Origin: Streptomyces sp. 135
GTDB taxonomy: Bacteria; Actinomycetota; Actinomycetes; Streptomycetales; Streptomycetaceae
Reading direction: 5' to 3'
Assembly: GCF_020026305.1 (NCBI RefSeq)
Contig: NZ_CP075691.1
Coordinates: 3,968,001-4,032,000 of the forward strand
DNA: 64,000 nt
A program made the translations under genes and the position numbers. Below are positions 7,741 through 16,175 of this stretch, in pieces. Below the pieces are notes generated by a model. That model saw only the letters and a list, made by a program, of their open reading frames with translations. It did not search any database and had not been told where the DNA came from. How positions within the stretch are numbered: the stretch's first letter is position 1; every line of letters begins with the position of its first letter.

Positions 7741-10029
7741 TCACTTCTCCTCCGCCGCCTGCGGACCGGACCCCTGCAGTTCTGTGTATGGATCGCCGGG
7801 TGTGTCATCGTCGTCCGCGATCACGAAGAGGTTGCGGCCGCGGCGGCTCGATCCAAGGGAGGCAGGCTGCGACGGCCGCAGTGGCCCAGCCGCTTCGCGC
7901 CGCCGACGCCGATGGGTGTCCAGACTCCGTGTGGCCTGCCGGGCCCGTTCCCGCAACAGCAGCTCTGCTTCAGGCACACCGGCGGCGGCCAGCAGCGGCG
8001 GCTCGCCCCGTTCCTGCGGTTGTGGTCGGTCCGCAGCGGCTGCCTGGGCCTGGGCGATCTCCCGCGCCTGCTGCATGCGCTGGGACTTGGTCATCTGGGA
8101 CGGCCAGCTCTCGACCGGATCGACCGCTCCCAGCATCTCCAGGAGAATCGGAACGAGCTCGGTGTCAGAGCGCGGCTTGAGTCCTGCTTCTCGTACTCGG
8201 TTGAGAAGTTCTTCGACCCGGGTATCCCCGAAGGCCGGGATCTCGCCCTCCGGCGGCAGGCCCGTCCAGCGTAGGGCGTGCCACTTGTGTGTGTCGGGGT
8301 CCTGGAAGTACACCACCCGCCGGTCCCGGGGTTCGCGGTGAATGACCCACTGCTGTTTGTACCGGCCGCCTCGCGCCGATTGCCGGCCGGGACGGTGCAG
8401 CAGCTCGGCGTCGTACCAGAGACCTTTGACCTTAACGCCTCGCCGGTAGATCCGCTTCACATGATGCTCGGGCAGAAAGCGGTAGTACGTCTCCGGTGAC
8501 GGGATGTCCAGGTCGAAGCCCTCCTGAGCGAAGGAGGCAGCGAACAAAGTGTTGGGGCTGTGATCACCGCCCGGATCCCAGCTGGGTGCGAACTCGGCGA
8601 GCCTGCGGTTCTGCCAGGTCTTCACGACCCAGGTCGCGATGAAGTGTTCCATCTCGGTGAAGGTCAGTACCGCGTCGCCCTCCGGGTCGGCGCCACGGTC
8701 GGCAACATCGATTCCCGTGTAGCCGGGAAGCTTCTCGAACAGCAGCGATCGGATACTGCCAAAGACACGCTCCACCGTGCTCTTGTCCTGCGGGCGCAGA
8801 ACACGAGCCGGCAGGATCCGGCATCCCATCGCCTCCTGAACATCCACGAGATGGTGGTTGCGGTAGACAGAGCCATGGTCGGAGGTGATGGTCTCGGGAG
8901 TGAAGAACGGCAGTGCGGCCACCTTGTGCCCCGCGAACTCAGAGACCACTGCGGCCGGCAGCCCGGGGTAGGGCCACTCCATGTCCTCGCCCCACTCCGC
9001 CCGCATCGGCAGCGGCAGCATGACGTCCCGCAGGACCATCGCGACGTCCACGGAGGAGTCCGATACCAGCGTGAGCCGGAATGCGCAGATGGAGTGAGTG
9101 TATACGTCAAGCGCCAGGGTGAGGTGGACAGTGACCGGATCCCCGAAGACATTCTCGCGGACCATCACCGGGAGGATCGTTGTGTCCAGGGCGACGACCT
9201 GGCCCGGCCGCGTCACGAGCACATGTCCGTTCTTGGTGGGCAGTTCAGCCGAACGCTGGTACCGCGGTCGGGCGCCACCCGGCCCGAACCACTCTTTCCA
9301 CACCCGCAGCAGGGTGTGATAGCTCGGGACCTCGATCTCAGCGTCCTTGAAGGTCTCCCGCACATAGCGCTGGATCATGATCTCGCGGGTTCGTGCGCTC
9401 ACCCGGGAGCGGTGCAGCGTCTCCTGCCTCACTGCGAAGATCGCCTCGCGGACTTCTTCGCAGATGCTCGGGTGTCCTCCGCTGGCCCGCAGCCACCGGT
9501 GATCGGCACAGCCGATGACGCCGTACTTCCTGCGCCGGCGTTCCCAGCGTTCAAGCGTGCGCACTCCGACGTGGGCGACGCCCAAGAGCAGTCTCGTCTC
9601 CTCGGGCCGCAGCGTCGATAGCTCGGCGGCCTTCGCCGCCCGTCGCTCGGTCAGCGTCGTGCGGTCCGGGTCGTACTCGGGACGCGGTTCACCCGGCTCA
9701 GGACGGAACGGATCACCGCTGCGGAAGCCGCACTTCACCTCCATCAGGTGGGCGAAGCGCTGTTCCATCAAGGGGCGCTTCTCCGGCTTCACATCGCTCC
9801 ATGTGGCCGGCTGACGCCCTCGGTCCGCCCCTTCCGCAGCCGTGCGTGACGACGGTCTGCAATTCGGGTCGTTGACCAAGAAGCGGAAGCTCACCCGCTG
9901 GCGATCACCGTCCGCCCGCACCAGGTGGACCCGCCCCAGATGCGGCTCCTGCCGCTCGACCAGCCACTCCACGTCGTTAAGCACAATGCCTGCTCCGGGC
10001 GAGAGGTCCAGGGCGGCTGATGCATTCAC
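7741..10029 (-). CDS. tnsB: TnsB/TniA-type DDE transposase, 762 aa
   Basis: Transposase that binds the transposon ends and performs strand transfer. The retroviral-integrase fold is visible with catalytic D282 (VVALDTT), D384 (TSDHGS) and E420 (STVERVFG). N-terminal DNA-binding helices precede it (RPEYDPDRTTLTERRAAKAAEL, then VGVRTLERWERR). A basic C-terminal tail that usually contacts TnsC follows. GTG 10029 is chosen because it has an AGGAGGTG ribosome site and overlaps the tnsA stop (GTGA). The much longer open frame upstream overlaps tnsA and is not protein-like. All three catalytic residues are present, so it should be active. Confidence 0.92.
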   Translation of the reverse strand: MNASAALDLSPGAGIVLNDVEWLVERQEPHLGRVHLVRADGDRQRVSFRFLVNDPNCRPSSRTAAEGADRGRQPATWSDVKPEKRPLMEQRFAHLMEVKCGFRSGDPFRPEPGEPRPEYDPDRTTLTERRAAKAAELSTLRPEETRLLLGVAHVGVRTLERWERRRRKYGVIGCADHRWLRASGGHPSICEEVREAIFAVRQETLHRSRVSARTREIMIQRYVRETFKDAEIEVPSYHTLLRVWKEWFGPGGARPRYQRSAELPTKNGHVLVTRPGQVVALDTTILPVMVRENVFGDPVTVHLTLALDVYTHSICAFRLTLVSDSSVDVAMVLRDVMLPLPMRAEWGEDMEWPYPGLPAAVVSEFAGHKVAALPFFTPETITSDHGSVYRNHHLVDVQEAMGCRILPARVLRPQDKSTVERVFGSIRSLLFEKLPGYTGIDVADRGADPEGDAVLTFTEMEHFIATWVVKTWQNRRLAEFAPSWDPGGDHSPNTLFAASFAQEGFDLDIPSPETYYRFLPEHHVKRIYRRGVKVKGLWYDAELLHRPGRQSARGGRYKQQWVIHREPRDRRVVYFQDPDTHKWHALRWTGLPPEGEIPAFGDTRVEELLNRVREAGLKPRSDTELVPILLEMLGAVDPVESWPSQMTKSQRMQQAREIAQAQAAAADRPQPQERGEPPLLAAAGVPEAELLLRERARQATRSLDTHRRRRREAAGPLRPSQPASLGSSRRGRNLFVIADDDDTPGDPYTELQGSGPQAAEEK

Positions 10030-10892
10030 GAGGCACCTCCTGCCAGAACCACTCGCGACCCGTCCGTCAGCGGATGAGAAAGGTCGATCCCGAGCCTGCG
10101 GTGCCACAACAGGTGCAGCAGATGAGCCCGGGCCACCGGCCAGTACGCCTGAGCGGCCGCCAGCTCTCCGAACGTCACGCCCTCTGCGGCGTGGGCGAGC
10201 AGACCGGCCTGGACCCCGAGCATGTCCCGCGTTGGACGACGCCTTCCGTACATCGCGCCGATCGTGGACCGCACCTGCGGACGCCACTCGGACACGACCG
10301 TGTAGTGCCACCCGCAAGCGACTGCCACTTCCTCGGCCGCCGCGAAAGACTGCAAGTCCTCGGGCTTGATCAGGGGCCTGGACCGCACATCGATCAGCCA
10401 GGTGCCCGTCTTCGTGACCGCGAAGAAGTCGGGCGTGTGCTTGCGCCATTTCTCCGCGGTGCGAAACCGAATGCACAGCGGCTGCGACAGCACCTCGACC
10501 AGATCACCGGCAAAGTCCATTGCCACCAGCAACTGATCCTCTTCGAGGCTCTCGAATGCGTGCAGCCGCCCGGTCGCCAGCAACGGTCCCAGGCCAGGCC
10601 GATGCCTCTGATCCCGCCGCCAGGTGAAACCCCGCATCGGGCCGCGGCCCGCCACAGGGACCTGCCCCAGATGGCGTACCGGGCCCGTCACCTCGTCCCC
10701 GGCGTACCTCCACGTCGCGGTCCACCGGTTCGCCCAGCCGTCGGACAGGTCCAGGGCATCCCGCCCCGCATCCAGGGAGACGGGCACCAGCAGATCCGTC
10801 CACGTACACCGGTGGGACCACAGGGAACCGAGCTCGTACGGAAACGGAGCCTCATTGCCAGCCAACCCAGACACGCCCTCGGTTTCGCTCAT
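10026..10892 (-). CDS. tnsA: TnsA-like heteromeric transposase endonuclease, 288 aa
   Basis: Cuts the 5' ends of the element so that transposition is cut-and-paste. The PD-(D/E)xK core is seen as FE114SLEED, HTPD155FF and LID168VR170. The usual catalytic lysine after the last strand is arginine here (IDVRSRP). Actinobacterial TnsA-like proteins I recall often carry this change, so it may be normal for the clade, but it should be noted. The C-terminal helical domain is the likely TnsC contact. First gene of the operon. It starts at ATG 10892, with about 165 bases of transposon end separating it from the proposed terminus. Confidence 0.85.
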   Translation of the reverse strand: MSETEGVSGLAGNEAPFPYELGSLWSHRCTWTDLLVPVSLDAGRDALDLSDGWANRWTATWRYAGDEVTGPVRHLGQVPVAGRGPMRGFTWRRDQRHRPGLGPLLATGRLHAFESLEEDQLLVAMDFAGDLVEVLSQPLCIRFRTAEKWRKHTPDFFAVTKTGTWLIDVRSRPLIKPEDLQSFAAAEEVAVACGWHYTVVSEWRPQVRSTIGAMYGRRRPTRDMLGVQAGLLAHAAEGVTFGELAAAQAYWPVARAHLLHLLWHRRLGIDLSHPLTDGSRVVLAGGAS

Positions 10893-10932
10893 GCCTCAAG
10901 GGAAGCTGCTTGCCTCCTGGCAGGGAGGCGAT

Positions 10933-11056
10933 CTTCGAAGTTGGCGACAACTTGGCTGCAAAGAGCACTGAGCACGTCAGGAACGATGCGAATCCGACGA
11001 CAGATGTCGCGCTCAGGACCTCAAGAAAGGCCAGGTCGGCGCGCGAAATGACGACA
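10933..11056 (-). repeat. Right-end TnsB-site-like repeats, 53-54 bp phasing
   Basis: On the minus strand three copies of TGTCG(T/C)C...TTCG begin at 11056 (TGTCGTCATTTCGCGC), 11002 (TGTCGTCGGATTCGC) and 10949 (TGTCGCCAACTTCG), spaced 54 and 53 bp. They sit just outside tnsA and read inwards, as TnsB sites do. The outermost TGT at 11056 is the proposed end of the element, which would leave CCTAT as the first five flanking bases. Confidence 0.65.
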
Positions 11057-11100
11057 CCTATCGTGCTCAGTCACATCACCGCCGCCGTCAGCCGCGACGG

Positions 11101-11141
11101 TGTCCGTTCTCAATAGATGTGGCGAGTCCCAGTGGTTCTGG
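11101..11141 (+). repeat. Candidate left end of second element
   Basis: TGTCCGTTCT at 11101 and TCCCAGTGGTTCTGG at 11127-11141. The second matches the repeats at 13952-13986 and the inverted ones at 18199-18338. It lies 45 bp from the proposed end of the first element. Confidence 0.45.
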
Positions 11142-11194
11142 CAAACGACCTGGCGGAGTCCCGGCGAAGCTGGCCGGCCTGTACGGTCCACCGC

Positions 11195-11956
11195 ATGGTT
11201 GACGAGTTCGATGTGGCTCAAGCTCTGCGCGGTGGGATACTCGACAGGGCGCGAGCCTGGGCCTTCGTTCGGGACTTTGCCGCAGCGTGGGCGGAGCCGC
11301 TCGCCGACGGCGCGGGTACGCGAGCGGAGGAGCTGGAGCGAGCCGAGGAGATGCTGGGGCTCACGCTGCCGACCGCGTTGCGCGAGGCGTACTCGCTTCT
11401 CGGTACGCGTCACGACCTCACCGGCAACCAGGACCCGCTGCTGCGCCCTTCCGAGCTGTTCGTGCACGACGAGTTCGGTGGAGTGCTCGTCTTCCGCAGC
11501 GAGAACCAGGGATGCGCTTTCTGGGGAGTGCGGCTGCGGGACCTCGGTCAGGACGATCCGCCGGTGTTCGTCCAGTCACGGGATGGTTGGGTCCGCTACC
11601 TGGAGCGGGTCTCCTTGGCCTGTGTCGAGCTCGTACTCAGCGAGACACTGCTTGGCGGCGAAGGACGGCTCTACAACGCCTGCGAACTTCCCGCCAGCCT
11701 GATTCGAGAGCTGCCGAGTCGGTTCGCGCCGGTGGAGTTTCCCGAGTACCCGATGTGGACGGGGAAGGAAGAGTCACCCGTGGGCTGGTTTTCCGCGCCG
11801 GGGAAGCTCTTGCGGCTCGACGGACTGAGTGACCACAGCTGGCTGCACGTTCGGGGAAGTACGTTCGCCGACCTGGAGTCGCTCTGCGCCGCCCTCCCCG
11901 GCCACTGGGTACGTGGGTACTCAGAGCCGTTGGAAGCCGACGAACTGCCTTTCTAG
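11195..11956 (+). CDS. SMI1/KNR4 (SUKH)-family protein, 253 aa
   Basis: Residues 20-100 (EELERAEEMLGLTLPTALREAYSLLG, then a conserved hydrophobic strand run LFVFRSENQGCAFWGV) are the SMI1/KNR4 or SUKH fold. In bacteria this fold is mostly an immunity protein against polymorphic contact-dependent or secreted toxins. ATG 11195 (MVDEFDVAQ) is taken as the start; the upstream extension overlaps transposon-end repeats. No cognate toxin gene is next to it, so it may be an orphan immunity gene or have another role. It is the first of four small unrelated genes lying between two transposition modules, which suggests cargo. Confidence 0.75.
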   Translation: MVDEFDVAQALRGGILDRARAWAFVRDFAAAWAEPLADGAGTRAEELERAEEMLGLTLPTALREAYSLLGTRHDLTGNQDPLLRPSELFVHDEFGGVLVFRSENQGCAFWGVRLRDLGQDDPPVFVQSRDGWVRYLERVSLACVELVLSETLLGGEGRLYNACELPASLIRELPSRFAPVEFPEYPMWTGKEESPVGWFSAPGKLLRLDGLSDHSWLHVRGSTFADLESLCAALPGHWVRGYSEPLEADELPF

Positions 11957-12020
11957 GCATCCGAGGGTCTGCTTGGATGACCGGGAAAGTCTGTGAACCG
12001 AGCGCAACGGGGGCGTGCGG

Positions 12021-12434
12021 ATGGCTGATCCGTACATCATTCTCAACGAACTCGCCCAAGAGCTTCGGCCGATGCCACAGGGAATCGAGTGGTTCGAGGG
12101 CCTCTCGACTGAGGAGCAGTCCAACACCCTGCGCCTCCTGTCACATTTCTGCATTCAGGCCCGCGCCACCGCCGAGGACGGCCCGGAAAGTATCCGCCGC
12201 GCCGGACTTCGCGCCACGCACACACCGGCAGTTCTGATCACACGAGGGCGGATCGACCAGCAACTCGGAAAGATCGCCAGTCTCACCCCGCACGACGAGC
12301 GCCTCAAGTCATTCCGGCTACTGATCGCGGTGCTGGCCGTCGCCGACGAACGCCGACGAGAGCGCTTCTGCTCCGACGGTTGCGGCCACGCGTGGCATCG
12401 CCTGTCTGTCGACACCCCCGAAGCCTCGGCCTGA
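12021..12434 (+). CDS. DUF5958-family protein, 137 aa
   Basis: Short all-helical protein (ILNELAQELRPMPQGIEWFEGLS, then LLSHFCIQARAT and RLLIAVLAVADERRR) that matches my recollection of DUF5958. These are small Streptomyces proteins, often found among immunity-type genes. ATG 12021 is used; a GTG two codons upstream is possible. It has no catalytic motif, signal peptide or membrane segment. It lies 64 bases after the SUKH gene in the same direction. Function unknown. Confidence 0.65.
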   Translation: MADPYIILNELAQELRPMPQGIEWFEGLSTEEQSNTLRLLSHFCIQARATAEDGPESIRRAGLRATHTPAVLITRGRIDQQLGKIASLTPHDERLKSFRLLIAVLAVADERRRERFCSDGCGHAWHRLSVDTPEASA

Positions 12435-12452
12435 TCCCTCGCGCTTTCGCGC

Positions 12453-13046
12453 CTACCGGACCAGTGGCCGGAGGGGAAACATCGCGCTCAGTCTCGGCAG
12501 TTTGCACATCGCCTCGTCTTCACATCGCACGTCCCACTGCTCGCCGCGCGGCCCTCGATTGCCGCCTACAGCGCCCTCCTCGGCTTCGACGGCTTCATAG
12601 AATGCGTCGCCGCAGTCGTCATCCGCGCGGGTGAGTAGTCCATACGCCTCCATGGCGACGTAGTCGAGAGACTCCCACTCCGGCCAGTCGTCGTTCCAGA
12701 GCTCCCGAGGGCGACCCACCAGGCACTGAACCTCTGGGGTGTCGGCCAGAGAGTCGGGATCGATCACTGCCCGCACGAAGGCTTCCCGACCGATCCCCAC
12801 CATCCACAGGCCGAAGTAGCAGAACCCGTCGTCCGAACACCAGCCGCCGAGGATCCGCTCCGCAGCAGCCCAGAGATCCCAGGTGAAGGTTTCGTGCGTC
12901 ACTTCGTCCAGGCGAACCTGGAACTGCACGATCTCTGCCAGCGGCCTCCGCGACAATTCGTCACGCAACCACGTTAGCCGTTCGTCCCGGCCCCGCGTCT
13001 GCCGTCGGCACTCTTCGATGAGCTCCCAGAAGGAATCGATGTCCAC
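12453..13046 (-). CDS. DUF4240-family protein, 197 aa
   Basis: Begins VDIDSFWELIEECRRQTRG, and has a central LWAAAERILGGWCSDDGFCYFGLWMVGIGREAF, the pattern of DUF4240. This domain is related to WGR-linked or immunity-type proteins in actinomycetes and has no proven activity. GTG 13046 is chosen because the family motif starts there; the frame is open further upstream but overlaps the divergent gene at 13192. It faces the DUF5958 gene tail to tail with an 18-base gap. Cytosolic, acidic. Confidence 0.7.
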   Translation of the reverse strand: MDIDSFWELIEECRRQTRGRDERLTWLRDELSRRPLAEIVQFQVRLDEVTHETFTWDLWAAAERILGGWCSDDGFCYFGLWMVGIGREAFVRAVIDPDSLADTPEVQCLVGRPRELWNDDWPEWESLDYVAMEAYGLLTRADDDCGDAFYEAVEAEEGAVGGNRGPRGEQWDVRCEDEAMCKLPRLSAMFPLRPLVR

Positions 13047-13191
13047 GGCGGCACTGTGCCAGGCACCTCTGACAGCGTGCGGTCGGCGAACCATGTTTGA
13101 GCAGTGGTTGTGACTGGCCGCGATAGATGACACGTGGTCGCCACGACTGACACCAAAGCGCGACCGACCCCCGCCATTAGACTCCCGCGCT

Positions 13192-13857
13192 ATGACGGCC
13201 GCCACTCCCGCATCGCCCATCCCGGTCGCGCCTGCCGGCCTGACCGACCGGGCCAGAAGGTTCGTCGAGGTGGACGGCGTTCGTGTTCCTCAGCAGGGCC
13301 TGGGGCAGCACCGGGAGCGGTGGATCGAGCGCGGAGTTCCGGCCGTGGAATTCGACCGGGCCGCGGCCTTCCAGGACCGTTGGGGTGGTCTTGCGCTGCC
13401 GCCTGCCCCGTTCTACGAGGGCGGTCCGCGCATCCTGGGCGCCGACTGCCCCGAGGGCTCGGCCGCTGAGGGTTGGTCGTTTCCGGCGGGAAGCGGTCGG
13501 GTGTCCATGGCCTACGGATTCATGATCGGCTCCGACGGCGCATTCGGGATCGATGCCTACCGCTGGACACCGCTGCACGCCAGCACAGACGGATGGGTGG
13601 AATCCCTGGCGCTCGCCGCCCATGCCGGTCGCTGGGCCAAGACCGTGACAAGGATCAAGGGGAAGGCCGTCGAGTCATTGGACCTCGTCGGCTTCGAGCC
13701 GGTGCCTGAGGTACAGGGCGTTACGGACACGTGGTGGCGGGGCAAAGACTCGCTCATCGCCCTCTACCGAGGCGAGGCCGTAGGCATGGATGCTCCTCGA
13801 TGCCTTGAAGCCCACGTGTACGGCGGCCTCAACGAGTGGGGGCTTCACGGCGGCTGA
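13192..13857 (+). CDS. Unknown protein, 221 aa, possible immunity protein
   Basis: No family recognised with confidence. It is rich in aromatic residues and glycine (WGGLALPPAPFYEGG, AYGFMIGSDGAFGIDAYRW) without signal or membrane segment, and its composition resembles SUKH-like immunity proteins. The start ATG 13192 gives MTAATPASP. It is transcribed away from the DUF4240 gene. Position between two Tn7-like modules makes cargo likely. The alternative is a chromosomal gene caught between insertions. Confidence 0.55.
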   Translation: MTAATPASPIPVAPAGLTDRARRFVEVDGVRVPQQGLGQHRERWIERGVPAVEFDRAAAFQDRWGGLALPPAPFYEGGPRILGADCPEGSAAEGWSFPAGSGRVSMAYGFMIGSDGAFGIDAYRWTPLHASTDGWVESLALAAHAGRWAKTVTRIKGKAVESLDLVGFEPVPEVQGVTDTWWRGKDSLIALYRGEAVGMDAPRCLEAHVYGGLNEWGLHGG

Positions 13858-13951
13858 TCGCCGACACCACCGAATCTCAGCACAATGTCGCCAGTGATCA
13901 TGAAGATGATGACTGAGCTGGCTCGCAGCATCACTCACATGAGGGGTTTCA

Positions 13952-13986
13952 GCCCAAAACTTCTGGTGGATTCCCATTGATTCTGG
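13952..13986 (+). repeat. Two TnsB-site-like repeats upstream of degenerate tnsA
   Basis: GCCCAAAACTTCTGG (13952-13966) and TCCCATTGATTCTGG (13972-13986), 20 bp apart, immediately before the tnsA remnant. They share CCCAnnnnTTCTGG with the copy at 11127 and with inverted copies right of tniQ. They may be the original left-end sites of the second element. Confidence 0.5.
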
Positions 13987-13989
13987 ACA

Positions 13990-14647
13990 GTGAAGTCCAT
14001 GGGGTTGGGCGGGACGAGTGATACGGCACCGCTGGACGTGGGCGGATTCGAGGTCGGTTGGCGGGACGCCAGAGGTGAACACCGCCGACCGCTGAGTGAG
14101 GCGGGAGGAGGTCGAGTTCGAGACAGGACTGCCAGTACGTGGCTTCCCTTCATACCGCGGCCAGCGGAACTTCCCAGGCCTGTACTGGTCGGCCACAACG
14201 GGCGGGCACGTGGGGTTCGAGTCGTGGCTGGAGCGGGATCACGCGCGGCTGGCCGACGAGGCTGGGCGGGCGAGTCTGGTGCTGCTGCCTCACCTGCTGG
14301 CCGCCGAAGGCTTCGAGTTTCTTGGTCAGCAGGGCGGGTCACCGGTAGTGGCGCCCTTCGCGTTGCTGGACACCGTTCCGCCGCTGGAGGCAGAGAAGGC
14401 CACCGCCTGGGAACAGCATCTACTGGAGCTGGAGTCCGGGCGGCAAAGCGGTACCGGAGCCGGGGCGGGGCTGCGGCCAGAGTACGACCCGGCCCGGCAT
14501 ACCTTGGAGGAGCGGATCGCCGCGAAAGCCACCGAGTTGCGTGCCCTGGGCTGGACGGTGAGCGCGCGGACGGTCGAGAGGATGCGGACCCGCTACCGGG
14601 ATCAAGGGGTCTGGGGGCTGGTCGATCACCGCAACGGGCCGGGCTGA
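13990..14647 (+). pseudogene. tnsA-tnsB remnant: frameshifted tnsA fused to tnsB N-terminus
   Basis: Frame 1 from 13990/13999 encodes a TnsA-type N-terminus (DVGGFEVGWRDARGEHRR, then PLSEA). Near 14098 the similarity moves to the next frame (EEVEFETGLPVRGFPSYRG, then QRNFPGLYWSATT and GFESWLERDHARL). At about 14255 TnsA similarity stops before its catalytic D and VK/VR strand and becomes a TnsB N-terminus (RASLVLLPHLLAAEGFEF, then RPEYDPARHTLEERIAAK and SARTVERM). The frame ends at TGA 14645, while TnsB continues in the following frame. So there are two frameshifts and one internal deletion that removes the TnsA active site and the tnsB start. Assignment rests on remembered family sequences. 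Confidence 0.75.
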
Positions 14648-14654
14648 TGAGCGG

Positions 14655-16175
14655 GTGGTTTCAGCCGTCGCGGAGGTGCTGGCCGGCCAGCTGAACGAGT
14701 CGACTGGGACACGAGGCCGGGTGCGGCGCCGGGTCGAGGCCCTGCTTGCCGAGCAGCACGGGGCCGGGGTGGTGCCGATGCCGTCGAAGACGACGTTCTA
14801 CCGGCTTGTCGAGGCAGTGAGCGCGGGCACGCACGCCTTCGGTTCGGCTGCTTCCCGCCGCTCCCAAGCTCGTCGGCCCGAGGGAATGTTCACGCCGTCC
14901 GCGGCCTGCCGACCGGGCGAGCTGGTGCAGATCGACACGACTCCACTGGATGTGCTGGTGATCCTGGAGGACGGGGTGAGCGGTCGTCCGGAACTGACTA
15001 TCGCCGTTGACGTGGCGACCCGGACAATCTGCGCGGCGGTGCTGCGGCCAGCGGGCACCAAGGCGGTCGATGCGTCGCTGCTGCTGGCGAAGATGCTGGT
15101 CCCCGAGCCGCTGCGGCCGGGCTGGCCGGAGGCCCTGGCACTGTCGGCGACGCTGATTCCGCACTCCCGGCTGCTGGACATCGACGCCCGGCTGGAGCAG
15201 GCCGCCGCGAAACCTGTGATCGTCCCGGAATCCATCGGCATCGATCACGGCAAGGTGTTCGTCTCCGACGCGTTCATCGCCGCCTGTCGGTCGCTGGGCG
15301 TCTCCGTGCAGCCCTCGCGGCCCGCCACTCCGACAGACAAGGCCATCGTGGAGCGGACGTTTTCCTCCATCAACACCCTGTTCTGCCAGCACGTTTCCGG
15401 CTACACCGGCTCCAACACGGACCGCCGCGGCGCGGGTGTCGAGGCGGTATGGACGCTCGCGGAACTCGATGACCTTCTTCAGGAATGGATCGTGGCCTGC
15501 TGGCAGCAGAGGCCGCACGACGGGCTTCGTAGTCCGTTCCTACCCGGCCGGTCGATGTCACCCAACGACGCGTACGCGCTGCTTGTGGCCCGCACCGGCT
15601 ACGTCCCGCTGCCGCTGAGCGGTCTCGACTACCTCGAACTGCTGCCGGCGGTCTGGCGGTCGGTGAACGACTACGGAATCCGTATCGACCATCGCACCTA
15701 CAACTGCCCGGAGTTGACTCCGCTACGGCGCCAACCTTCGGGAGTGGCCGCGAAAGGCGGTCTCTGGGAGGTCCACTACGACCCTTACGACCTGTCTCAG
15801 GTCTGGGTACGCGACGCCCGCATCGGAGAGTGGATCACGGTTCCGTGGACACACCGGCACCCGGTCTCGACACCGTTCGCTGACTTCACCTGGCGCCGAG
15901 CCCGGGACCTGCTTGCGATGCGGGGCCAGGACGACACCAACCAAGCCGCCGTGGCCGCAGCAGTCGACCAGTTGCTGACGCGGGCGGAAACTGGGCCGGA
16001 CCGCCGTATCGCGGCCCGTACCCGCGCCGCCCTGGAGCCCGCCCGGTCTGTCCCTGCTCTGCCGCAGGCTTCAGCTCCGGAAGACGCCGAGGACGATGCC
16101 ACCGTCCCGGAGCAGCCGTCGAACGTCATTCCCTTCGGCGTCTTCGACGCCTTCACCGACGGGAGCCGCCTGTGA
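14655..16175 (+). CDS. TnsB/TniA DDE transposase, separated from its N-terminus
   Basis: Carries the integrase fold with D94 (VQIDTTPLD), D197 (IGIDHGKVF) and E233 (KAIVERTF), and a long basic C-terminal region. All three catalytic residues are present. However, the N-terminal DNA-binding helices are encoded upstream in another frame (ending at 14647); reading through 14646 gives ADERVVSAVAEVL, the expected continuation. A GTG at 14655 could restart translation, but the product would lack specific end-binding, so it is probably inactive on its own. It ends overlapping the tnsC start (GTGA). Programmed +1 frameshifting cannot be excluded, but no slippery site is obvious. Confidence 0.8.
   Translation: MVSAVAEVLAGQLNESTGTRGRVRRRVEALLAEQHGAGVVPMPSKTTFYRLVEAVSAGTHAFGSAASRRSQARRPEGMFTPSAACRPGELVQIDTTPLDVLVILEDGVSGRPELTIAVDVATRTICAAVLRPAGTKAVDASLLLAKMLVPEPLRPGWPEALALSATLIPHSRLLDIDARLEQAAAKPVIVPESIGIDHGKVFVSDAFIAACRSLGVSVQPSRPATPTDKAIVERTFSSINTLFCQHVSGYTGSNTDRRGAGVEAVWTLAELDDLLQEWIVACWQQRPHDGLRSPFLPGRSMSPNDAYALLVARTGYVPLPLSGLDYLELLPAVWRSVNDYGIRIDHRTYNCPELTPLRRQPSGVAAKGGLWEVHYDPYDLSQVWVRDARIGEWITVPWTHRHPVSTPFADFTWRRARDLLAMRGQDDTNQAAVAAAVDQLLTRAETGPDRRIAARTRAALEPARSVPALPQASAPEDAEDDATVPEQPSNVIPFGVFDAFTDGSRL

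Larger units (their letters stand above)
1..11056 (-). mobile_element. Tn7-like transposon (partial): tnsABC, two tniQ, ABC-3C cargo
   Basis: The transposition operon tnsA-tnsB-tnsC-tniQ-tniQ reads leftwards from 10892. The end next to tnsA carries three TGTCG-type repeats spaced 53-54 bp, as expected of TnsB-binding sites, and the outermost one starts with TGT at 11056. In Tn7 relatives cargo lies beyond the tniQ genes, so the ABC-3C operon at 1-3690 is the likely cargo. The other end is outside the window, so the borders and any target-site duplication cannot be verified. That the cargo belongs to the element is inferred from layout. Confidence 0.65.

Noticed and set aside
10030..10476. N-terminal extension of the tnsB frame to 10476
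   Set aside because: The extra residues lack family similarity and overlap tnsA. GTG 10029 has a strong ribosome site and a GTGA overlap with tnsA.
14630..14660. Programmed frameshift joining the two tnsB parts
   Set aside because: No slippery run or clear stimulatory hairpin was seen, and the neighbouring tnsA part is already deleted and frameshifted, so decay is more likely. Kept only as an alternative.
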